The position numbers were made by a program, and so were the translations under genes. Below the pieces are notes generated by a model that worked only from the letters and a program-made list of their open reading frames with translations, did no database searches and was not told the origin of the DNA. Shown piece by piece: positions 50,521 through 60,100 of a stretch of DNA of 64,000 nt (its first letter is position 1; every line of letters starts with the position of its first letter). This stretch comes from Clarkia xantiana subsp. parviflora (taxonomy: Eukaryota; Streptophyta; Magnoliopsida; Myrtales; Onagraceae): NCBI GenBank assembly GCA_036873135.1, contig JAPTYO010000010.1:22623772-22687771 (forward strand). The letters are read 5' to 3'.

Positions 50521-50815
50521 TATAAGAGTGTAGCTGATGCCTTCCCCATAAGTTCGGACTTATGGGTCAACTGGTTAAGGCGCACGTCTTATTCTTTATA
50601 TGGTATCAGAGCTCACGGGATCGATTCCTGGTGATGCCAATTTAAATGAAAAATTGTTACCTCCTTTAAATGTGGTTGAAGCCCATTTGTTTGACCTTGA
50701 GTTGGTCTTGGCCTGTGGCCGGGAGGATGTTGAGATATAAGAGTGTAGCTGATGCCTTCCCCATAAGTTCGGACTTATGGGTCAACTGGTTAAGACGCAC
50801 GTCTTATTCTTTATA
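50521..50815 (+). mobile_element. 295-bp SMART-like miniature LTR retrotransposon
   Basis: Two 80-bp LTRs (50521-50600 and 50736-50815) differ at one base and bracket a 135-bp interior. The flanking 5-bp duplication is GAAAC (50516-50520 and 50816-50820). The primer-binding site TGGTATCAGAGC starts directly after LTR1 (50601). A purine-rich GGGAGGATGTTGAGA precedes LTR2. LTRs run TATAAG...TTTATA instead of TG...CA. There is no coding capacity. The size is in the range of the SMART elements reported from grasses. It must move in trans. Confidence 0.92.
50563..50628 (+). promoter_or_regulatory. tRNA-like A and B boxes across the SMART LTR/interior junction
   Basis: TGGGTCAACTGGTTAAGG (50563-50580) resembles a tRNA A box with one mismatch (G at position 4). 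GGATCGATTCC (50618-50628) contains GATCGATTC, an exact fit to the B-box consensus GWTCRANNC. Spacing is close to that of an intron-bearing tRNA gene. Pol III use is an inference. Confidence 0.4.
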
Positions 50816-50820
50816 GAAAC

Positions 50821-50962
50821 ATACCAAAACCCCACACCTCTGGTAAAAAGAGGTCCGGACAGGAAAAAAAAATTAAAAATAAAAAACCTTCCATTCGGAC
50901 TACTCTGGACAACCCTCCGCACGGGCATCTCTCGCCCGTGTTCGGACCCCGATGCCCGAGTG
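50821..50962. other. Short spacer between two miniature LTR elements
   Basis: An A-rich tract (about 50865-50887) and no recognised feature; an inverted GGGCAT/GCCCGTG motif near 50932. Confidence 0.4.
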
Positions 50963-50967
50963 ATCTA

Positions 50968-52110
50968 TATAAGGGAATAAGATATATTATAGATAACTAT
51001 ATATCTTATTATATTTAGATAAATATATCTAGATTAGGAATAGATATATTCTTAGTATATTATCAGATTATGTTTCTTATTATATTGCTATAGAAATAGT
51101 CTTGTATCTATATATATAGGTACATGTACTCAACCCTAAATAAGATCAATAATACAATTCTCATTCTTCTATATGGTATCAGAGCCTTTCTAACTCCAAC
51201 GAGTACAACTTACCGCCGCCCACCATCGCCGCTGTCCAGGGGCGGTCGGCACCGCACTATGAAGATGTCATGCCGGCCGCCCCCTGGCCAATTCTAATTT
51301 CAATTTTTTTTTTCTTCTTTCTTTTCTAATAAGACAATAAATCCCTGCTTCCGTATTGACGATTTCTGCACCGATCTTTTGGTACCCGCTCCAACGAGCG
51401 TAATTTTTTTATCGGCCCATGCTCATGGCGGTATTTCTATCTACCAGCATCCTTGATCCTACTAGCTCCAACGAGCGAAAGTATCTGATCGCTACACCTG
51501 AGGACTCTTCCGTGGCTCCGTGACTAGCTTCAAACTTTCTGATTGAGACTTGCTGCCTTTTTTGCTGCCTTTTTGTTGGAATTAAGAGGTTGCTCCAACG
51601 AGCAAATTCACCTCCGTCGTTTGCTTATCGTTCACCAACGTGAACATCGTGACCAGCAGCATCCTGACCGACTGGACTTCTCCGGGTCTCCGCCATTGCC
51701 GACTGGACCTCCGGGCTACCGCCGTGCCGACTGGATGGATATTTCCGGGCTACCGCCGTGCCGACTGGACATCTCCGGGCTTTCGCCGTTGCCGATAGGA
51801 CCTCTTCGGGCATCCTTCGATGAAGACTGGACTATTGGGGCATTCATTAATATTCTTCGTATCAAGATCGGCATTCTTGTCAGAACGTCCGTCTTGCGGG
51901 GGCGTATAAGGGAATAAGATATATTATAGATAACTATATATCTTATTATATTTAGATAAATATATCTAGATTAGGAATAGATATATTCTTAGTATATTAT
52001 CAGATTATGTTTCTTATTATATTGCTATAGATATAGTCTTGTATCTATATATATAGGTACATGTACTCAACCCTAAATAAGATCAATAATACAATTATCA
52101 TTCTTCTATA
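50968..52110 (+). mobile_element. 1,143-bp TRIM-like element with TATA...TATA LTRs
   Basis: LTRs of 206 bp (50968-51173 and 51905-52110) differ at two bases by eye. Target duplication ATCTA (50963-50967 and 52111-52115). Primer-binding site TGGTATCAGAGCC starts directly after LTR1 (51174). A G-rich tract (GCGGGGGCG) precedes LTR2. LTR ends are TATAAG...TTCTATA. The 731-bp interior has a 124-codon frame (51543-51917) that is mostly translated tandem repeat (about 30-36-bp units of CCGGGCTACCGCCGTGCCGA type, 51680-51810) and no gag or pol homology. A decayed relative is at 8755-9504. Confidence 0.9.
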
Positions 52111-52115
52111 ATCTA

Positions 52116-52380
52116 TACTCAGGCGACGCCCACCGATACCCGTATGAAAAATACGTGGACCCTACCAAACAAAGTGGATCCCTCTGATGCCAAACATGAT
52201 ATGGTCCTATCATATCCGCGGATAAAGCGCTATTTCAGGTTAGTACAATCTCTAGTCGGATTAATGCCTATAGAACTAAATATCATTCATTACAAGGTAA
52301 TTGACAACTCAACTCACAAGCTCTGGCCTCTTTTTAGAAATATTATTAATTGCTCTCTCTAGCACTCGGAACTCATTTAA
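52116..52380. other. Spacer, possible exon remnant
   Basis: A short open stretch (52144-52240) ends at CAG|GTTAGT, like an exon end, but I recognise no protein. It is cut by the gypsy element at 52386 and resumes at 63451. Confidence 0.3.
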
Positions 52381-52385
52381 GTATC

Positions 52386-53025
52386 TGTTGGATCACGGTA
52401 GGAACTCCGGTTACGGTGACGGATTCCTTAGCTCCTCGCAATCCTGCAGAAGGGGAATAGAGGGCGGTGGCCCAGAATCCCTCTCCGATGCTTAACGTAA
52501 GTACGGTGATCAAGCAAGCAATATGTGTATGTGTAAAAAACGTAACCCTAACCTGTGATAACTTCCCCCCTTTTATAGGGGGAAGGCTATCTCAGTTACC
52601 TGATTAGGCGGTTGGATTGTGATCCACTATCCCAAATATCTCGCCGTATATCTTGCCACGTATCTGTACAGTTATATGTATCCCACATATCTCGCCCATT
52701 ATACCACTACTGTAATCATGGCGAGATTTCCGGGATTGTGCTCTTACTGGTGAGTCTCGATCATTATCGGAGACTCCCAAGTTGCACCGTTGAGGATTCG
52801 GTGTCGGGGAGTGGTGTCAACTCCCATATCGGGACCGACTACGTCCAGGTCCGATATCTTCGGGGCTCTCCCCTATCGGGGCCATGCTTACTCGGGGCCA
52901 TTCAATGTCGGGGCCTCCTTCCGTCGGAGCCCTTAGCCTTCCAGCAGCCCAGCTCCTAGCCCAACGGGCCTAGTCGTCGTTTGCCAATCGTTAAGGGGCC
53001 TAACGGCCTCAGCCGGGGCCCATCA
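52386..53025 (-). repeat. 3' LTR of gypsy element 2
   Basis: 640 bp. It contains TATCTCGCC words (the inverse of element 1's GGCGAGATA repeats) and, on the minus strand, TATAAAA between near-inverted arms CTTCCCCC and GGGGGGAAG (52562-52586). Confidence 0.95.
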
Positions 53026-53466
53026 TTTGCCCCCAAGACGTGAGGGACTTATAGTGCATCGCGTCTTTCAATATCGGACCCTTCGACATCCCAGTCGGGG
53101 GTCTTTATTTAAAATGTTGGAGGCCATTGCCCTACTTTTGTCGGAGGCCTTTGCCTCGGATCTCTTCAAGATCCTTTGGGATCCTGCCTGGATTCGAGGG
53201 GATTTCCTGATCAGACCAGCATTAAATGCTGATAGAAGGTGAAGGAACGCCTCGGGTTCTGCATGCCTGTTTTTTGAAAAAGCACTTTTCAACCGCCCCG
53301 GTACGTCATCATTCCTGTCTTATCTGTCCCATGCGCCCTGACGGTTCAGATTGAAACCGTTTCGCCTTCTTCGAATTAGCACGTTTCCCTTTGGACGATT
53401 CTGATTGAATCGTTTTGAATTCTATGGCTCAGATTGCCCACCCCTTCAGTTCTCTTTTCCTTCTCT

Positions 53467-53480
53467 TATAAAACCCTAAA
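53467..53480 (+). promoter_or_regulatory. TATA box and telo-box of the element 2 antisense gene
   Basis: TATAAAACCCTAAA (53467-53480) combines a TATA box with an AAACCCTAA telo-box, about 140 bp before the antisense ATG at 53609. Telo-boxes are common in plant promoters of growth-related genes. Confidence 0.6.
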
Positions 53481-53608
53481 CCCAGACATTGTTTCACTTT
53501 CCCTTTACTTCTTCTTCTCTGCGATCCCAAGAGCCCTAATTCTTCTCACTTCAAGGTTTCGCTGGCGCTTCCAGCACCCAGATTTTTCCGATCAACGCTT
53601 CAGTCACT

Positions 53609-56416
53609 ATGTCTGGTAAGATTCTTCACCTTATTACTCTTTTTTCTTTCATCTTTGATCTTCTTAGGTTTCAATTTCCCCTCCTTCCTTCCCTCGACGA
53701 TTTTCAGCCGAGGAATTTGCCACCAACAGCGGGTCTTCTCCTGTTGGACCACCTTTCGTCTTCAAGTATCTCAAGAACTCGCTTGCGCCTATTAACTTCG
53801 ATAGGGCTTGCGTAGAATGTGGTATCTTCGAATCCTCTTTCGGGGCTCGCTATCCCTACGAGCAGTTCCAATTCAACCCTCGCGACACCCAGGTTACACT
53901 CCCCAAAGGAGAGGAGGTATTCATCTCCCCAGGGCAAATTCGTGCGGGAATCCGACTCCCTTTTTGTCCAAGTTGGGTGGAGTTATGCAACCATTACAAA
54001 ACTTATCCCACGACCTTCTCTCCACACGCAATCCGTACATGGATTGCCTTCCAGGTGTGGTGTGATATCAACAAAGAGGACTGGAGCTATACTCTGGAGC
54101 TTTGGCGGGTCCTCTACAAGATGACCTGTAACAAGGATGGGATCTGCTCTTTTACCCCCCGCCAGCCCGAGGGGACCGACGAGCAGTATAAGGAGATGGG
54201 CTGGGATAAGAAGGTGTCTTGGAAGATTTGCAAGGAACGAGCCATCATCCACGATAAGGGGCATGACAACGCTAATTGGAAAGAACAATACTTTTTCATC
54301 AAACCTGGTCCCATCGAATGGCCGAAGACTGTTGTGGAAGCTGATCCTCCTGTGCCCTTCCGTACTTGGTCGGAGCAGACCAAGAGGGCCTTGATGCTCA
54401 TCCAGGCCCGTCGCTGGGAGGAGGGTTATCAGCCCTTCGAGGCCACTTCTGTCACTGACCGACAGCGGATAAAAATTTCCATTATGCTGATTGATCCCGA
54501 AGCTGGGGGAAAGATTCGTGATGGCCCTTCCAATGTAATTTTCTGGGTAATCTTCTAATTATTTTTTGTTTCCACTGCTTACAGCCCATCGATCATCGCT
54601 GACCGCCCATCTGTTTCAGGAGGATACCGATGCCTCCCATTCGCTGAAGCGTAAGAAGAAGTCCTCCTCCAGGAGAAAGTCCTCCGCTGCGTCGGAGCCG
54701 TCTCGGAAGAAGACGAAGACCTCCGAGGCACCAAGGTCTGCCCCCACACCCGAGGGGCAGACTAATGCGGACGTGGTTAGGGCCGCCTTCGGCGTCCGTT
54801 CCGAAAAGGAAGGTAAGGAATTTTTTCGTGCCATAAAAAGATATAGGGAGTTAGTTCCTCAAGACCTTCAGGCCTCCGACATGGAAGGGCGGATCAGGGA
54901 TGTCAAGAATATCCTCCGAGGGGAAACTCCACACGTTCTCGAAGCGGGTTGCTATGACTTTTTTGACTGCGAGAGATATGTGGAGCATTGTCTGATTTGG
55001 TATACCGATGTCAATTTACTTCCTCACCTTGTTCGCCCCGCTGCAGGTCACACAAACGTCGCCCCTGCTGCACCTGCCTCAGACTCCGTGCCTGCAGCGG
55101 AGCCGGGGGTGGAAGATGCCCCGACGGAAGTCCGTGGCGAATTCGGTCGGGTGATTAGCTTGGAGGACTCCCCCTCCGAGGACCAAGCTGAGGAGGAAGG
55201 CCTAATCCTCCGAGGAAAATCGAGGTCGACTCCTGCTAAGTCACCTGGTAAGGAGACGTCCCCGCTCCCCTTCGCGCCACCATCGTCACCAGTTAGGGGC
55301 GCGACTCCCGAAGCCCGGATAAGTGAAGATGGGGGGGCTCGTCTGGTAGTACCTCCATTCCCCTTGGATGGAGACTACTACCAGGCCTTCTCTTCGGACC
55401 AGAGTGCCGAGCCTTAGAGACCGGTGGAGTCTCTACAGGGGATTCCTCTACGTCGGGGGTGCCAGGAGGAGAACCTGGCCTTGCACCTGGTGTCGGGCTC
55501 GATCCCGCCCTCACTGAGGCGCCCCCTTTCTCTGGAAGGGGAGGACATCAAGGCGGACATCCGTCAAATGGCCGTCCGTCGGATAGAGGTAGGTTACACT
55601 TTGCTTTTATTCATCTGAAAGTATTCCGACTTTTAAATACTAAGCTGTACTTGTCCTCAGGAAATGGCGGACCAGGATCGTTGCTTCGGCTACATCCTGT
55701 CCCTGCAGGAGGCTTTGGAGCAAGAACGGGCCAACTCCAACCTCGAGAGCTTGACCAAGCTCCAGGAGGACCTAGCTGCCTCCGAGGCGTCAAGGCTCCG
55801 AGCGGAGGAGGGCAGAAAGCAGGCCGAAGAAGGTTGGCAGCGGGCCGAGGAGGTTAGGCGGCAGGCCGAGGAGGGTAGGCAGCAGGCCGAGGAGGGTAGG
55901 GCCAAGCTTGCTCAAGAGGCCCAATCCCAGCAAAGGCAGATTCTAAGTCTTGAGAGCTCGCTTAGGCGGGAGCAGCAAACGGCCTTGGCTGATCGGAGCC
56001 AGGCTGCCTTCGATAAAGCAGAATTGAAGGAAACTGCTGAGCGGCTGAAGCTTGAGAAGCAGAGGGTCATCGCGGAGCTGGAGGAGGCAAAGGCGGAGCA
56101 TTCCGCCCAAATAGCAAACGCGAAGGTCCAGGGCCGCGAAGAATATCGGAGCTCGGAGGACTTCAAAGCAGATGCGGCGAAGCATTGTCAGGAAGATTTG
56201 CAGAATGCCTTCCTTGACATTGTCGAAGAGCTTAACGAAACCTACGGGGACTCCATTGACTTGAGGAAGTCCAAGATTCTCGGCCGAGCCGCAGAAAGGC
56301 ACTTTAGCCTCCCGTCGGAGAGCTCCTCTGAAGACGCCGACGACCCTCCTACAGATCCCTCTGAGCCTGCCCCTCCGAAGCCCTCTGAAGATCCAGCGTC
56401 CGAGGACCGAGCTTAA
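53609..56416 (+). pseudogene. Four-exon antisense gene of gypsy element 2, one nonsense codon
   Basis: Exons 53609-53615 (ATGTCTG), 53708-54546, 54620-55588 and 55661-56416; every junction is GT-AG, phases agree, total 857 codons. It matches the element 1 antisense protein along its length: GIRLPFCPSWVELCNHYKTY in exon 2, a Lys/Arg-rich start and AFGVRSEKEGKEFFRAIKRY in exon 3, and a coiled-coil exon 4 opening with QDRCFGYILSLQEALEQERA and an AEEGRRQ-type repeat expansion, ending acidic. One TAG (55415-55417, codon 548) replaces the Trp of element 1 (DQETVPW). All else is open. The product would end before the coiled coil. Function unknown. Confidence 0.8.
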
Positions 56417-56529
56417 TCTGTTACAACTTAAGTCCTTGTAGTCTTTTATCGTTATCTTTCTCGTATGGAACTTCTTGGGCCTTCGAGCCTTTTATTAATA
56501 TCATTTCCGGCTACATTATATTCTTCATA

Positions 56530-57045
56530 ACGCTTTTATCGGACCCTAAGAACCTTAAGGCTTTCCGTCGTCCTAAGACGCTTTTAATCGAACCTTAAAA
56601 ACTTAAGGATTTTTCGGACGTCCTATGACGCTTTTTATCGAACCTTAAAAACTTAAGGATTTTTCGGACGTCCAATGACGCTTTTTAATCGAACCTTAAA
56701 AACTTAAGGATTTTTCGGACGTCCAATGACGCTTTTAATCGGACCTTAAAAACTTAAGGATTTTTCGGACGTCCTCTGACGCTTTTTAATCGAACCTTAA
56801 AAACTTAAGGATTTTTCGGACGTCCAATGACGCTTTTAATCGGACCTTAAAAACTTTAAGGATTTTTCGGACGTCCAATGACGCTTTTAATCGGACCTTA
56901 AAAACTTAAGGATTTTTCGGACGTCCTATGACGCTTTTTATCAAACCTTAAAAACTTAAGGATTTTTCGGACGTCCAATGACGCTTTTAATCGGACCTTA
57001 AAAACTTAAGGATTTTTCGGACGTCCAATGACGCTTTTAATGTAT
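56530..57045. repeat. Tandem array, about 50-bp units, between convergent genes of element 2
   Basis: About ten units of 50-52 bp, each with CCTTAAAAACTTAAGGATTT, then TTTCGGACGTCCAATGACGC and TTTTAATCG. Each unit carries the palindromes CTTAAG and GGACGTCC. It fills the gap between the antisense gene stop (56416) and the pol stop (57169). Unit homogeneity is much higher than in element 1. Confidence 0.9.
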
Positions 57046-57168
57046 CGGGAACAACTTAGGAATACTTTGATCAGAAGTAACCTCTTTATTGATTGATGTC
57101 TTTAACATAGAATGCACCACTCAGGGCGACTTAATTACATATTCGCGCCTCTACGGACGACTTATTTG

Positions 57169-60100
57169 TCAAACATGACATTTCTTCAGATGTTCACCAC
57201 TAAAGGTGTTTCTTAATACCTTGCCATCGAGGTCTTCTAACTTGTAAGCATTCGGGGCCGGCATGCCTACGATCTTGTAATGCCCTTCCCATTTCGGGGA
57301 CATCTTGTTGATCCGATCTTGTAGGGCGAACTCATTCCGACGTAGGACCAGTTCTCCCACGTAGAACTGTCGCGACTTGACCTTCCGATTGTAGTACCTG
57401 GCCGTCGCCAAACGCATCCGAGCTTGCGCTATGTCGGCCTCTAGCCGTTTTTCCTCTAGCAAGGATAACTCCAGGCGCCTTGTTTCGTCATTCGTCAAAG
57501 GTCTTATCCTGGCTCTTTCTGGATTTGTCGAGGGCTCATAGCTTCTGGTTCGATGGGACGCCACAGCGATTTCCACGGGAGCGACCGCCTCCGTCCCGTA
57601 AACAAGTGCAAACGGGGTTTCACCTGTTGACCGCTTGGGTGTCGTTCGGACCGCCCACAACACGTTCTCCAGTTCGTCTAGCCATTTTCCGTCCAAAGCA
57701 TAAACCCTCTTCTTCAAGCCCTCCATCACGATTTTGTTGGCAGCCTCCACCTGCCCGTTGGTCTGAGCGTGATGGACGGATGCTGTCCGATGTTCGATAC
57801 CAAACTCGTCTAGGAACCTCTCCAACTGGGCCCCATTAAATGGAGGACCATTTTCGCTGATGATCACCTTCGGCACCCCATATCTCGATAAAATTCGGGT
57901 CTGAAGGAACTTGATAATATGTCCCGCTGTTGTCTTGGCTAACGGCTTAGCCTCGATCCACTTCGAGAAGTAGTCAATCGCGACAAGCAAATGTGTGCAC
58001 TGGCTCTTCGCTTTCGGAAGGGGTCCCACCAGGTCAATGCCCCACTGTGCGAAGGGCCAAGCACTCCCAATGGGCATCAAATCGGCAGCGGGGGCTGTGA
58101 TATTCGAAGCATATCTCTGACACGCGTCACAGGATCGAACAAGCGCCGTTGCTTCCTTATTCATCGTAGGCCAATAATATCCCAAGTTCAGCGCCTTCCT
58201 CAGAATAGATCGAGCGCCTTCGTGACAGGCTGCGACTCCTTCGTGCAATTCTCTCAGAATCCGAGTCGCATCGGGTTCGGCCACGCATTTCAGGAAAGGC
58301 GTCGAAAGCAGACCCTTCTTGTACAGCTGGTTATCCACCATCGCGTAATTAATTGACATTCGTCGCAGTCGCTCCGCTGCCACTTTTTCTTCAGGAAGTG
58401 CCCCCGTAGTCAGGTACACAATTATCGGGGTCATCCAAGTGGATTCCTCCTCTGACCCTGTTCCGATAGCGCACACCTCCGACGGATCGGTGGTCGATAG
58501 AATCACCTTCTCCAAGAAGTGTACCTTCCGACTCTCTTCCAAAGGTGCCCCCAAGGCATATTTGCTCAAGGCATCAGCCTCCACATTCTCTTCCCTCGGA
58601 ATTGCCTCGATATCAAAGCTTTTGAAGCTCTCCTTCAAGGTCCTAGCCTCCTGAAGATACTTCTTCATGATCGGGTTCTTTGCTCCATACTGCCCCCGAA
58701 CCTGATTTACAATCAGGCTAGCATCACACTTCACCTTCAAATGTTCAATTCCAGTGCCCTTTGCGATTTTCAGCCCCGTTATGAGAGCCTCATATTCCGC
58801 CTCGTTATTGGTGGCTCTAAATGTTAGGGCCAATGCATATCGAAGTGGCTCCGCCCCACCTGGCGGAATCAATACGAACCCCGCACCCGATCCATCCGAG
58901 CTTGAGGAGCCATCCGTGTACAACTCCCAGGTGTTCTCCTTATTTGGCTGTTCCGACTGCTCCGCCGTCGGGACCTCTTCAGTATTCCCGGTTGCCCCCT
59001 CTACTGTTTCCGTTGCTTCAGGATCGGGAATAGTAGATTCGACTATAAAGTCGGCCAATGCCTGCCCTTTGATAGCTGTTCTCGGAGCGAAATGAATTCG
59101 AAACTCGCTAAGTTCCACGGCCCACTTTACTAGTCTCCCCGACGCATCAGGCCGGTTCAAGAATTGTTTTAATGGCTGATCAGTCAACACCGTAATTTCA
59201 TGCGCATGGAAGTAGGTCCGTAACTTTCTAGCAGTAATAATCAACGCAAAGAGGTACTTCTCAATCGGAGGGTAGTTCATTTCACTCTTGGCAAACGCCT
59301 TGCTTACATAATAGACGGGAATCTGATTGCCCTCGACAGCTTTAACTAAAACAGAGCTTATTGCAAACGAAGAAATAGCCAAATAAAGATAGAGCGGCTC
59401 GCCTGGAGCTGGCTTCGCAAGTGGCGGGAGGGTGCGGAGATGTTGTTTGAGCGCTTGGAACGCCTTCTCACATTCAGCAGTCCATTCGAACTGTCGGTTG
59501 GCTCTTAGTACACTGAAAAATGGCATCGACCGGTCGCTTGCCTTGGATAAGAAGCGATTCATCGAAGCCAGCCGGCCGTTCAGCACTTGCACCTCCCTAT
59601 GGTTTGTCGGGGACTGCATCTCCTCTATTGCCCTTAGTTTCTCAGGATTCACCTCGATCCCCCTCTGGCTCACCATGAAACCTAAGAACTTCCCCGAATG
59701 TACTCCGAAAGCACATTTGGCTGGATTCAGGCGGACCTGGTGGAGCTTCATCCTCTCGAAGGCCATTGCCAAGTTGCCAACGTGATCTGATGCTCGTCGG
59801 GACTTCACCAGCATGTCATCTACATAGGCTTCCATGGTACTCCCAATCATATCCCCGAACAGTTTGTTCACCATCCTCTGATACGTCGCCCCTGCATTCA
59901 CCAGGCCGAAAGGCATGACGTCGTACTGGAAGACTTCACTGTCAGCGTAAAAGGCGGTGTGTGGGGCATCCTTTTTCGCCATCTTTATCTGGTTATAACC
60001 AGAATAAGCATCCATAAAGCTTAGCAGCTCATGCCTCGATGTAGCATCCACCAATTGGTCGATCCGAGGGAGCGGATAACAGTCCTTCGGGCAAGCCTTG

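Noticed and set aside
51543..51917. 124-codon frame in the TRIM as a Gag protein
   Set aside because: Mostly the translation of a short tandem repeat, with no Gag motif, and the relative at 8755-9504 does not preserve it.
52144..52240. Possible exon ending CAG|GTTAGT
   Set aside because: No protein family recognised and no partner exon found on either side of the gypsy insertion.
52612..52959. 115-codon frame present twice (also 63032-63379)
   Set aside because: It is duplicated only because it lies in the two LTRs of element 2; no domain is recognisable.
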